Shown in pieces: positions 49,820 through 59,367 of a stretch of DNA of 64,000 nt. This DNA is from Alphaproteobacteria bacterium (GTDB lineage: Bacteria > Pseudomonadota > Alphaproteobacteria > UBA9219 > RGZA01). The notes below the pieces were generated by a model. The model was not told the DNA's origin, did not search any database, and saw only the letters and a list, made by a program, of their open reading frames with translations. Location: positions 1 through 64,000 of the forward strand of contig JAKFVN010000006.1 in the NCBI GenBank assembly GCA_021732145.1, written 5' to 3'. How positions within the stretch are numbered: position 1 is the stretch's first letter; the number at the start of each line of letters is the position of its first letter. A program made the position numbers and the translations under genes.

Positions 49820-50422
49820 ATGCGTATATACGTTCCATCCAAAGACACCACTGCGCTGAACAGATGGGATTATTTATTCGCCCAAATCAAAAGCAAACCA
49901 ACCATTCCTGCCGATAATATTATTCCGGATATTTCCGGTGATTGGGTGCGCACCGACCGCGCGATGGAATGCCGCAATGCAGATGAAGCACCAGGCCTAA
50001 AATGGTTTGTAACGCCCAATGGTTCACGCAGCGAAGTTTCCCCGCCAGACATTGACCGCGCAACCAAACGCGCGCGCATGTTGCACTGGTTTATTACCAA
50101 TAGTGAAATCACTGGCAAGTTTACGGGTTCAGGCGCGGGCTCCGCGCATGACCACGGCTCCGTGATTGAATACACGGGCATGGTCGATGGGCAGCATGTT
50201 TTTAAATACACGACAACGCGCAGCGTATTGGATAAAACGCAAGGTGAGATTAAAACCGATATGTATGGTGTGCTGGTAGTTGATTTGGATGAATACGGAA
50301 AACCACGCAAGCTGACCAGTGTTGTTTATGACAATGATGGGCGTGACCCCGATTTGCCAAAAACCCCTGATAAGGTTTTCAAAGAAATTTCAATCTGGAA
50401 ATTGAACGCAGCGCCAGCTTAG
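49820..50422 (+). CDS. Hypothetical protein
   Basis: 200 aa ORF; no recognised domain. Confidence 0.6.
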   Translation: MRIYVPSKDTTALNRWDYLFAQIKSKPTIPADNIIPDISGDWVRTDRAMECRNADEAPGLKWFVTPNGSRSEVSPPDIDRATKRARMLHWFITNSEITGKFTGSGAGSAHDHGSVIEYTGMVDGQHVFKYTTTRSVLDKTQGEIKTDMYGVLVVDLDEYGKPRKLTSVVYDNDGRDPDLPKTPDKVFKEISIWKLNAAPA

Positions 50423-50655
50423 TTGATTAGGAATAGCGTTCCCTGAACAAGGCAACCAAGCCCCAGCACCATTAAGGCAATGCCATAGACTATTACACCC
50501 ATAAAGCTTGGGCGCTTGCTGTTTATGCTGGACAGCCCTGCGTCGGCTTTTTCGGGATTCATCGAATCGCCATATGCCCAAAGGAGCAAGCCGCCGATTG
50601 AAAGAAATGATAGCCCCGCTATCACGCACCATGCCGCCCAGTCCATTATTGCCAT
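50419..50655 (-). CDS. Small hypothetical membrane protein
   Basis: MAIMDWAAWCVIAGLSFLSIGGLLLWAYGDSMNPEKADAGLSSINSKRPSFMGVIVYGIALMVLGLGCLVQGTLFLIN. Confidence 0.6.
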   Translation of the reverse strand: MAIMDWAAWCVIAGLSFLSIGGLLLWAYGDSMNPEKADAGLSSINSKRPSFMGVIVYGIALMVLGLGCLVQGTLFLIN

Positions 50656-50720
50656 GATTGTTCCTTCCTAGCTCGTAACGTCTTTTAGAATATATCGGTT
50701 CTATCCTTTGTTCAACTTCG

Positions 50721-50736
50721 TTAAATTCTCTTTAAC
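50721..50736. promoter_or_regulatory. CtrA-type site TTAA-N7-TTAAC upstream of motA
   Basis: TTAA-ATTCTCT-TTAAC, in the intergenic region before motA. Confidence 0.5.
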
Positions 50737-50827
50737 ACTCACTGGTCAATAATTAACAAAGTATCGCAGGCTCCGTTTAACTCACCAAATTACCTAAACC
50801 TTTTTCATAACTTTTTGAACAGTCTCT

Positions 50828-51691
50828 ATGAACGCAATTATCGGTATTTTGGTTGTTATCTTGTGCACCATGGGAGGCTATGCCTTCGATCACGGCAACC
50901 TTGCCGTATTATGGATGCCATTTGAATTCATCATCATCCTTGGTTCAGGCATTGGCGCATTCATTACATCAAATACGCCTGCGACATTGAAGCGTGTTGG
51001 CAAATTATTGCCCACCGCATTCAAAAAACCCGCGCACACCAAGCAAAGCTATATCGAATTGCTGAGCGTTTTATATCAAACCTTCAAGCTTGCAAAAACC
51101 AAGGGCATGCTGGCACTGGAAGCGCACGTTGAAAAACCCGATGAAAGCACGCTGTTTCAGCCCTTCCCCAGCTTTCTGGCCGACCACCACGCGGTTGAAT
51201 TTTTCTGCGACTATTTGCGCCTCGTGACATTGGGCGCGGATAAAGCTTATGAACTTGAAACATTGATGGATCAGGAAATCGAAGTTCACCATCAAGAAGA
51301 GCACGAAGTGTCCGGTGCCATTCAAAGCATGGCCGATGGTATGCCCGCGCTGGGTATTGTGGCTGCGGTGCTTGGCGTTATTAAAACGATGGGGTCGATT
51401 ACCGAGCCGCCCGAGGTATTGGGCCACATGATTGGCGGCGCGCTGGTGGGTACATTTTTTGGCGTATGGGTTTCCTATGGTTATCTGGCCCCATTAGCAA
51501 ACGCATTGAATGCACAATTTGCCCTGAACGGTAAGTACTACCAAGTCATCAAGGCCGGTTTGCTGGCGCATTTGGGCGGTTATGCGCCATCCATCTCGAT
51601 TGAATATGCACGCAAATCCATCCCCAATGATTTGCGCCCGACCTTTCTGGAAATGGAAGAAGCTACATCCGCATTGCCAGCCCCTGGTTAA
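50828..51691 (+). CDS. motA: Flagellar motor stator protein MotA
   Basis: FEFIIILGSGIGAFITSNTPATLKRVGK; DGMPALGIVAAVLGVIKTMGSITEPPEVLGHMIGGALVGTFFGVWVSYG. Confidence 0.94.
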   Translation: MNAIIGILVVILCTMGGYAFDHGNLAVLWMPFEFIIILGSGIGAFITSNTPATLKRVGKLLPTAFKKPAHTKQSYIELLSVLYQTFKLAKTKGMLALEAHVEKPDESTLFQPFPSFLADHHAVEFFCDYLRLVTLGADKAYELETLMDQEIEVHHQEEHEVSGAIQSMADGMPALGIVAAVLGVIKTMGSITEPPEVLGHMIGGALVGTFFGVWVSYGYLAPLANALNAQFALNGKYYQVIKAGLLAHLGGYAPSISIEYARKSIPNDLRPTFLEMEEATSALPAPG

Positions 51692-51709
51692 CCTTACAGG
51701 ACACATATC

Positions 51710-52903
51710 ATGGCCAAAGGTAACGACAGCGGCGGCACAACCATCATTATCAAGCGTATCAAAAAAGGCGGGCATGGCCATCATGGCGGCGCATGGAAAG
51801 TGGCTTATGCCGACTTCGTGACGGCGATGATGGCGTTCTTTTTGCTGTTATGGCTTTTAAACGTCACCACCGACGTAGAACGCAAAGGCATTGCCGATTA
51901 TTTCTCCCCTGCCTCCATCTCGAAATCGGAATCCGGCGCGGGTGGCGTATTTGGCGGCAAGACCGTCACCACGGAAGGTGCGCAAATCAGCGAAACATCG
52001 CCGCCGGGATTAAGCAAGGCCGTTCCTGAACAGAACGAAACCGATGAAGATCACCAGGAAGACCCCGCTTATGGAACACCTGCCGGCACAAATAAAAACA
52101 TGAACGACAAGCTGACCAGCGGCGATGCGGCCGCGGTTTCACAGCTTCAAAAACTGGTGGCGCCAAAAGTCCCCGATGAAGTCGCGCCCGATAAAATGAA
52201 CGAAGCTGCTTTGGAAGAAGCCAAGAAACGCGAAGAAGAAAGCTTTAAGAAGGCCGAGGACGCGCTGCGCGAAGCCATCAAGCAATCCCCTGAAATGGCA
52301 TCCCTGGAAGAAAACCTGCTGATTGACAGTACGCCAGAGGGCCTGCGCATTCAAATCGTCGATAAGAACGGTTATTCGCTGTTTTCAACCGGCAATGCCA
52401 ATCTGGTTGGCCGCAGCCGCGATTTGGTGATGACGGTAGGCAAGGTTATCTCCCGCCTTCCGAACAAGATTACGATTTCAGGCAATACCGATAGCACTCC
52501 CTATCGCGGGATTTCGCGCAGCAATAACTGGGAACTGTCATCGGGCCGCGCTTTTTCCAGCATGATGGCGTTGATTGCAGGCGGCTTTACCGAAGACCGC
52601 GTGATGGATATTCGCGGCAAGGCTGACCGCGAGCCATTGATGAAGGAAGATACCAAGAACCCGCAGAACCGCCGCATCAGCATTGTATTGCTGCGTCGTT
52701 ATGGGAATGAAAAACAGGAAACACAGCCAGATGCGGCCAAGAAGCAAGATGCTGAAGCAGCGCCGCCCGATACAAATGGGGGCCCTGCAATTCATCCTGC
52801 TGCTGATTTTACGAATAAGATGCCGGAAGAAAAACCCGCTGCATCACCCGCGCTTACGCCCGGCAATGTGCCGCGCTTAACGCCGCCCTCACCAATTCAT
52901 TAG
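51710..52903 (+). CDS. motB: Flagellar motor stator protein MotB
   Basis: HHGGAWKVAYADFVTAMMAFFLLLWLLN; OmpA-like ITISGNTDSTPYRG...SNNWELSSGRAFS. Confidence 0.94.
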   Translation: MAKGNDSGGTTIIIKRIKKGGHGHHGGAWKVAYADFVTAMMAFFLLLWLLNVTTDVERKGIADYFSPASISKSESGAGGVFGGKTVTTEGAQISETSPPGLSKAVPEQNETDEDHQEDPAYGTPAGTNKNMNDKLTSGDAAAVSQLQKLVAPKVPDEVAPDKMNEAALEEAKKREEESFKKAEDALREAIKQSPEMASLEENLLIDSTPEGLRIQIVDKNGYSLFSTGNANLVGRSRDLVMTVGKVISRLPNKITISGNTDSTPYRGISRSNNWELSSGRAFSSMMALIAGGFTEDRVMDIRGKADREPLMKEDTKNPQNRRISIVLLRRYGNEKQETQPDAAKKQDAEAAPPDTNGGPAIHPAADFTNKMPEEKPAASPALTPGNVPRLTPPSPIH

Positions 52904-53430
52904 TTCTGAGGTGGCATTGGTGCGCGCGTTGGCGTACCGCGCAGAGCTTCCGATGGTGCAGAAAATGGCACAGTTGATGGCACAGAGATTGGCCCAGTAG
53001 GTGTAGGCGAAGACGATGGTGTTGCAGCAGCAGATGCAGCGCCATTGATGATTGCTACCATACCTGCGCGGTCAGCGGCATTGATATTTGACGTGGTTGG
53101 CGTTGATGCCTTGATAACCATGGATTTGACCATCGCTTCAACCATGTCAACGTTATAAGGGGTCGCACGCATGGTATCGCGCAATTGATTGACCATATCT
53201 GCGGGGAACTGTTCGTTAGAAGTTCCATCCACAACATGACCCCATAATTTACTGAAATTTTCCTTACCGCCAGCACGGTTTTCAAACCAGTCACTGCGGT
53301 CCATACTCATGGCTATGCGCATACCCACAAAATTTCTATGGAGATTGAATCTATCATATGCTGACAGGGCTAATGGTTGACCATTCGATGGTTCAACTGC
53401 ATTTGAAAATGCCTTGCTAAAATCAACCAT
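52900..53430 (-). CDS. Hypothetical protein with Pro/Ser/Thr-rich C-terminus
   Basis: 176 aa ORF; tail ASAAATPSSSPTPTGPISVPSTVPFSAPSEALRG. Confidence 0.6.
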   Translation of the reverse strand: MVDFSKAFSNAVEPSNGQPLALSAYDRFNLHRNFVGMRIAMSMDRSDWFENRAGGKENFSKLWGHVVDGTSNEQFPADMVNQLRDTMRATPYNVDMVEAMVKSMVIKASTPTTSNINAADRAGMVAIINGAASAAATPSSSPTPTGPISVPSTVPFSAPSEALRGTPTRAPMPPQN

Positions 53431-53537
53431 AAAAAATCCTTTTCAAAAATCTGATAAGGGAAATATAGTTTATTGGGCTTAACCAACTCTGAATTCTGCT
53501 TAAGAATTGCTTCAAATTTTAGGTATAGGCTGGTTTT

Positions 53538-54275
53538 ATGTCGTTTATTGGCGAAGAGCTGAAAGAACTGCCCTTTTATCTAACGCGGCCAAGCCCTTGC
53601 CCCTATCTGGATGGGCAGGTGGAGCAGAAGATTTTTACCCGGCTTTTGGGAAATGGCCCGTCTGACTACCTGCTTACCAGCCAATTAACGCCTTTTGGCT
53701 TCCGCCGCAGCCAGAGCATTATATATAGGCCTGCCTGCCCGACCTGCATGGCCTGCGTTCCCGTACGCATCAAGGCGAATGAATTTGCCCTCACCCGTAA
53801 CCTAAAACGCATCCACGCCAAAAACCGTGATTTGACGACGAAGGTGATTTCAACCAGCGAAGCCGAACCGCTGTTTGAATTATTCAGCGCATACCAAAAC
53901 GCGCGGCATAATCAGGGCGACATGGCGCAAATGCAATTGCCTGATTTTACCGCGATGATGCATGAAGGCAGCGAAAACAGCGCCTTGCTATGCCTGCACG
54001 ACAAAGCGGGCATTACGGTTGGCGCAATGCTGATGGACAAATTGGCGGGCGGCACATCTGCGGTTTACAGCTTTTTTGACCCTGAGCTGGATAAACGCAG
54101 CCTTGGCAGCGAATTGATTATTCGCTTGGTTGAAGAAACGAAAAACCAACGGTTGGAATTCGTGTATCTGGGGTATTGGATTAAGCAATCGCGCAAGATG
54201 GCGTATAAGGCGCGCTTTCCTGCGCTGCAATGCCTCACCGCGAATGGCTGGGAAGATTTTGTTCCTGAGGATTAG
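53538..54275 (+). CDS. bpt: Aspartate/glutamate leucyltransferase (arginyl-tRNA-protein transferase family)
   Basis: FRRSQSIIYRPACPTCMACVPVRI; YLGYWIKQSRKMAYKARFPALQCL. Confidence 0.93.
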   Translation: MSFIGEELKELPFYLTRPSPCPYLDGQVEQKIFTRLLGNGPSDYLLTSQLTPFGFRRSQSIIYRPACPTCMACVPVRIKANEFALTRNLKRIHAKNRDLTTKVISTSEAEPLFELFSAYQNARHNQGDMAQMQLPDFTAMMHEGSENSALLCLHDKAGITVGAMLMDKLAGGTSAVYSFFDPELDKRSLGSELIIRLVEETKNQRLEFVYLGYWIKQSRKMAYKARFPALQCLTANGWEDFVPED

Positions 54276-56524
54276 GCAGGCTTGGTTTCAGTTGCGATAA
54301 CCGTTGCCGTTTTTGAATCCAGTTGTTGCCGGTTTTCACCCTGCAATGCCATATCAATCGTTTTTTGAACGCTGATGGGGTACGGAATATCGATGCCCGC
54401 CTTATCAAACGCGGCTTTTAAGCGCAGCATATATTCGCGCTTGATCGCCCATTGCTTCTGGCCATCGGTTTTCATGCGCGCGCGCATGGCAATGGATGAT
54501 GCATCAAAACGCTCAATCCCGAAGATTTCCATCGCTTCGTAGATATAACGCGTATAGGCCTGATCTTTGCGCATGACATCGGCAACCTGCTTCATTATTT
54601 CCATGACTTGCTTCAAATCGGCATCATAGCCAACGCCCACATCAACCAGGACATAGGCATAATTTTTGGTCTGGTTGACAATGCTGGTCACTTCACTGAA
54701 GGGGATGGAATGCACATGGCCTGTTATATCGCGCAATCGAAGCGTACGGATGGTGAAGCTTTCGACAACGCCTGAATGTTCCCCGACCTTCACGACATCA
54801 CCTATGGAAATGGTATCTTCAAGAAGGATAAAGAGGCCGGTGATAAAGTCTTTTACAAGGGTTTGCGCACCGAACCCCACCGCCAAGCCGATGATACCAG
54901 CACCCGCAAGAAGCGGCGTGATATTAAGCCCGAATTCGGAAAGGATAATGAAGCTCGCAATGATAATCAGCGTTGCATGCGATGCATAGCGGACAAGCGG
55001 CAACAGTGTGCGCATGCGCGCACTGCGTTCAATGCAACGGCCATGCGCATCTTCGCCTTGCAAATACCGATCCACGCCGTTGCTGACAAACTCCCACGCC
55101 ACAATAACAATGAACAAGGTAATCATGATGGAAACGGCAGACGAGAGAACCTTCTTGCCGATGGGCGATGCAAACCATGCCGCTGTATCAAAGCCCCATG
55201 CACTTAAAATAATGAACGTGCCGATAATCCAGGCAAACGCCTTTACCACCCGATCCAGAATGGGAAGATATGAATTGGTACGCTGCTCAAGAAACGGGTA
55301 CTGGCGTTTTAATTCCTCGGGCAGCGCAAAGCCCTTCTCCACCAGGTGGTTAATACTGGAAAGAATAAACCGGAACAGGATAAACGTCACAAGCGTGATC
55401 AGCGTCGCCTTAATCAGCGTCGTAAAGCCCTGCTCAATATCCAGCGCGGCAATCACATAGCCGATCACCAGATAGACAATCGCCAGCACGTGCCACACAT
55501 CGGCAACGCGTTCCCGCGTGGATTGAACAAATCCTGACTGCTGTTCCTTGTGCTTGCCACGCAGCCAGCTTGAAACCTGCGCGCGGTTTTGCAGAACAAT
55601 AATCACCACCATCAAGGTAATCATCAATCCGATGAAGGACGAGAATGCATGGACAGATCCCTTTGGCACATCCAGATACAGCGCGGCTTGCGACAGGAAG
55701 AAGCCGAATACGATGAAGGCCGATAAACGCGTGCACCATACGAACAGATAGGCCGCGCTTTCATCTGCCAGCGGCAGGAAGCGCAACCGTGGCGCACGTT
55801 CCGCGAAAATCATTTGCAATACCCATGTAATCACATGCTGCACAATGAAGGCATCAAGGAAAGCCACCATCGCCTTGGCCGGCTTGGGTTCAAGCTCGAA
55901 CACACCAAGCGTAAACAGTGCCGCGGCCGTGAACCCGATGACCGGCAGCAATGATAAGAGATGGTAGCCAAAAAATGCACCCAGCTTGGAGGGCAGGTTA
56001 TTGAAATTCAATTCAGCAAGCATGCGGCGTGGACGGCGCAAAAACAGCTTCACGATATATTTGGCAATCAGCCCTGCCATGATGGCTGCTGCGGCCTGCG
56101 CAAAGAAATTAAGCCATGCCGCGCGTGCCTCCTCGCTATCAAACTGCTTTTGCAGCCATTTGGATATCTGCGGTAAATCGGCAAAGCTTCTCACGATCAT
56201 CGTAAAGGTCGAGCTTGCCGCTGTCATCGAATTGGTGATGGCATCAAGCGCCTGAACACTGGGCACGGCAGGTTGTTTACTTGTTGCATCGGTTGAGGCG
56301 GTGGCGGCTCTTAATGCCTTCAGCTTATTGAGGAACGCGTCACGCTCTGCCTGGTTTTCCAAGGTCTGAATGACCGTGTTGATCTGCTCATCGGTCAGCT
56401 TGGTGTCATTCTTTTTCAACGCCTCTTCTACTTTTTGCGCAACCGCAGGCCCGGACGGCAATTGCGCAACCGCAGGCGCGCCGAATGATAAAACCAGCAG
56501 AAGGATAAGTGGAAGGTACCGCAT
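54272..56524 (-). CDS. Mechanosensitive ion channel, MscS family
   Basis: GLAVGFGAQTLVKDFITGLFILLEDTISIGDVVKVGEHSGVVESFTIRTLRLRD. Confidence 0.92.
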   Translation of the reverse strand: MRYLPLILLLVLSFGAPAVAQLPSGPAVAQKVEEALKKNDTKLTDEQINTVIQTLENQAERDAFLNKLKALRAATASTDATSKQPAVPSVQALDAITNSMTAASSTFTMIVRSFADLPQISKWLQKQFDSEEARAAWLNFFAQAAAAIMAGLIAKYIVKLFLRRPRRMLAELNFNNLPSKLGAFFGYHLLSLLPVIGFTAAALFTLGVFELEPKPAKAMVAFLDAFIVQHVITWVLQMIFAERAPRLRFLPLADESAAYLFVWCTRLSAFIVFGFFLSQAALYLDVPKGSVHAFSSFIGLMITLMVVIIVLQNRAQVSSWLRGKHKEQQSGFVQSTRERVADVWHVLAIVYLVIGYVIAALDIEQGFTTLIKATLITLVTFILFRFILSSINHLVEKGFALPEELKRQYPFLEQRTNSYLPILDRVVKAFAWIIGTFIILSAWGFDTAAWFASPIGKKVLSSAVSIMITLFIVIVAWEFVSNGVDRYLQGEDAHGRCIERSARMRTLLPLVRYASHATLIIIASFIILSEFGLNITPLLAGAGIIGLAVGFGAQTLVKDFITGLFILLEDTISIGDVVKVGEHSGVVESFTIRTLRLRDITGHVHSIPFSEVTSIVNQTKNYAYVLVDVGVGYDADLKQVMEIMKQVADVMRKDQAYTRYIYEAMEIFGIERFDASSIAMRARMKTDGQKQWAIKREYMLRLKAAFDKAGIDIPYPISVQKTIDMALQGENRQQLDSKTATVIATETKPA

Positions 56525-56547
56525 GAATGATAATACGCTGTATAGGG

Positions 56548-56886
56548 TTAGATGGCGGCTGCGCCACGTTCTTGGGTGCTGATGCGCACCACCTGTTCAA
56601 TGTTGTAAACAAAGATTTTGCCATCGCCCACTTTACCGCTGCCGGCGGATTTCAAAATGGTGTCCACAACGGCATCGACCTGGCTATCTTCCACTGCAAT
56701 GTCAAATTTTACTTTGTTAACGAAACTGGTCGCGGCTTCCGCGCCCACATACATTTCCGAATTGCCTTTTTGGCGGCCATAGCCGCGCACATCCGTCACG
56801 GTCATGCCATGCACGCCCATTTCATTGAGCGCTTCACGCACTTCGGTAAGCTTGAAAGGCTTAATGACGGCAATAATCATCTTCAT
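56548..56886 (-). CDS. P-II family nitrogen regulatory protein (GlnB/GlnK)
   Basis: MKMIIAVIKPFKLTEVREALNEMGVHGMTVTDVRGYGRQKG...GDGKIFVYNIEQVVRISTQERG. Confidence 0.95.
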   Translation of the reverse strand: MKMIIAVIKPFKLTEVREALNEMGVHGMTVTDVRGYGRQKGNSEMYVGAEAATSFVNKVKFDIAVEDSQVDAVVDTILKSAGSGKVGDGKIFVYNIEQVVRISTQERGAAAI

Positions 56887-56983
56887 GTAAGGGCTCCGGC
56901 AATCGTGATGTCTGGTATGAAATTCTGTGTTGTATATCCAGTGAATTGGCCTAAATTATAGCAATCATTTGAACCGGTCAATT

Positions 56984-58348
56984 ATGCGTAAAACAAGCGA
57001 AAAACAAAAAAAACAGCACGATGTCATCATCGCGGGCGGCGGCCTTGCGGGGCTTGTCATGGCAGCGCGGCTTGGCAGCGCCGGGCTTGACGTAGCGGTG
57101 GTTGAACGCATTGCCCAGGCCAACATGACCAGCACCGCCTTTGATGGCCGCTCCACCGCCATTGCCTATGGCTCCGCCAGAATTCTCGATGCATGCGGTG
57201 TGTGGAATAAAATTAAAGATACCACCTGTCCGATTGATGATATTCGCGTCGCCGACCAACGCAGCGCCCTGACACTGGATTTCGAAAGTAAGGACGTATT
57301 TTTATGCGATGCCTCTGCGCCAAATGGCGCAACCGGCCCTGCTAAGGACGTATTTTTATGCGATGCCTCTGCGCCAAATGGCGCAACCGGCCCTGCTAAG
57401 GACGTATTTTTATGCGATGCCTCTGCGCCAAATGGCGCAACCGGCCCTGCTGGGGGCGATAAGGCTTTTGGCTATATTGTTGAGAACACGGTTTTCAGAA
57501 CCGCGTTGTTTGAGCGGTTGGCCGAACTAAACAACGTAACGCTCGCCTGCCCAGTTGCCATACAAGCTATTCATTATGAAGACGATGCCATAACGCTGGC
57601 TTTAGATGATAATTCAACGCTGCGCGCCAGGCTGCTGATTGCGGCGGACGGCAAAAAATCATTCTGCCGCGAGCATGCGGGCATACAAGCGCGCCATTGG
57701 TCATATAACGAAACCGCGCTGGTGGTCACGATTAAGCATACCATGCCGCATCATAATCTGGCGCTGGAATACTTTTACCCCGGCGGGCCATTCGCTGTGT
57801 TACCGATGAGCGATAACCGATCCAGCATCGTATGGACTGAAAAGCCTGATACCGCCGCAGCATTGCACACAATGCCGGAAGACGAGTTTATTGGGCTATT
57901 GAAAGAACGTGGCTGCGAAAACCTTGGCGGCATTTCGCTGGCAACACCGCGCCAGCAATACCCGCTGCGCTTTATGCTGGCAGATAGTTTGCACGCCCCA
58001 CGCCTTGCCTTGATTGGCGAAGCCGCGCACAGCATGCACCCCGTCGCGGGCCAAGGATTCAATCTAACTGTACGCGACATTGGCGTATTGGGCGATTTGA
58101 TTGAAATGCGTTTCAAAACCGATGGTGATATTGGCGCGGATGAATTGCTGCAACGCTATGATGCTGGGCGGCAGCTTGACCACTTCACCTTCATGACTGC
58201 AACCGATGTACTGGTAAAATTATTCTCAAATAATGTCCTTCCCTTGCGCCTTATCCGCCGCTTTGGCTTAGCGTTGATTGAGAAAATTCCGCCTGCAAAA
58301 AAATTCTTCTCGCGCATGGCGATGGGCTTGATCACCAGCGGTAAATAA
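56984..58348 (+). CDS. UbiH/VisC-like FAD-dependent ubiquinone biosynthesis hydroxylase with internal 18-aa triplication
   Basis: HDVIIAGGGLAGLVMAARLGSAGLDVAVVE; LIGEAAHSMHPVAGQGFNLTVRDIGVL. Confidence 0.92.
   Translation: MRKTSEKQKKQHDVIIAGGGLAGLVMAARLGSAGLDVAVVERIAQANMTSTAFDGRSTAIAYGSARILDACGVWNKIKDTTCPIDDIRVADQRSALTLDFESKDVFLCDASAPNGATGPAKDVFLCDASAPNGATGPAKDVFLCDASAPNGATGPAGGDKAFGYIVENTVFRTALFERLAELNNVTLACPVAIQAIHYEDDAITLALDDNSTLRARLLIAADGKKSFCREHAGIQARHWSYNETALVVTIKHTMPHHNLALEYFYPGGPFAVLPMSDNRSSIVWTEKPDTAAALHTMPEDEFIGLLKERGCENLGGISLATPRQQYPLRFMLADSLHAPRLALIGEAAHSMHPVAGQGFNLTVRDIGVLGDLIEMRFKTDGDIGADELLQRYDAGRQLDHFTFMTATDVLVKLFSNNVLPLRLIRRFGLALIEKIPPAKKFFSRMAMGLITSGK
57290..57451 (+). repeat. 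Three exact 54-bp tandem repeats inside the ubiH-like CDS (repeat family B)
   Basis: Starts 57290, 57344, 57398; each encodes KDVFLCDASAPNGATGPA and contains TGCGCC-aaat-GGCGCA. Confidence 0.97.
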
Positions 58349-58508
58349 TAGCCGCCGCATAATCGGGCCGGGCAACCAGTCAAGTAACGCCTTGAAATTG
58401 TATCGTTATTTTCGAATAACATTGAATCGTCACAATTGGCTATTATGTTCTGCATGCGCGCATCACCACACCCAAGCTTTAACACGCGCTTCATAGGAGA
58501 ACAAAAAC

Positions 58509-59246
58509 ATGACGAACAATCCATTCAATCGCGGCGCTGATAGTGCGAGCATTGAACGCCTTGGCATGGACGCAGGCCTTCGTGCCCATATGCTGCGCAT
58601 CTATAATTACATGGGATTAGGCGTTGCCATTACCGGTCTCATCGCCTGGCTGATTGGCGAAAACCCGGCGCTGTACGCACCGTTCTTTAATGAAGTAACG
58701 CGTAAAATTTCCATCCTTGGCTATGTCGCCATGTTTGCCCCGCTGGTATTCATGCTGTTCATGGGCGCTGTATCGCAGCGTTCATCCGCATCAACCCTGC
58801 AAGGCATGTTCTGGCTGTTCTGCGCCCTGATGGGTGTTTCGATGTTTAGCGTCTTCATCATCTTTACAGGCGCAAGCATTGCAAACACCTTCTTTGTGTC
58901 GGCGGGTATGTTTGCTGCAACATCATTGTCGGGATATACGACCAAAGCCGATTTGACCAAATTCGGCAGTTTCCTGATGATGGCAGTCATTGGCCTGATT
59001 ATCGCATCCATCGTGAACATCTTCCTGAATTCCACGATGATGCAGTTCATCATCTCTGGCGTTGGCGTGCTGGTATTCGTGGGCTTGACCGCGTATGACA
59101 CCCAGCGCATCAAGGACAGCTATTCGGAAAGCTATGGCGCAGAAAGCAACGACAAGCTGGCTATACTGTCGGCATTACAGCTTTACCTGAACTTCGTGAA
59201 CTTGTTCCAGTACATGCTGCAATTCATGGGTAGCCGCAGGAACTAA
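58509..59246 (+). CDS. Bax inhibitor-1/YccA family membrane protein
   Basis: LRAHMLRIYNYMGLGVAITGLIAWLIGE; FVGLTAYDTQRIKDSYSESYGAESNDKLAILSALQLYLNFVNLFQYMLQFMGSRRN. Confidence 0.95.
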   Translation: MTNNPFNRGADSASIERLGMDAGLRAHMLRIYNYMGLGVAITGLIAWLIGENPALYAPFFNEVTRKISILGYVAMFAPLVFMLFMGAVSQRSSASTLQGMFWLFCALMGVSMFSVFIIFTGASIANTFFVSAGMFAATSLSGYTTKADLTKFGSFLMMAVIGLIIASIVNIFLNSTMMQFIISGVGVLVFVGLTAYDTQRIKDSYSESYGAESNDKLAILSALQLYLNFVNLFQYMLQFMGSRRN

Positions 59247-59268
59247 GCGCTACGCATAACCGATTATA

Positions 59269-59300
59269 AAACCGCTCAGCGAAAGCTGGGCGGTTTTTTT
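59269..59300 (+). terminator. Rho-independent terminator
   Basis: ACCGCTCAGC-gaaa-GCTGGGCGGT followed by T-run. Confidence 0.88.
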
Positions 59301-59367
59301 ATGACCCATATGCGCTCAAACGCCGCGTAGCTTCGCACCATTTAGGTGCGAGCCGCCCTTGGCGGCC

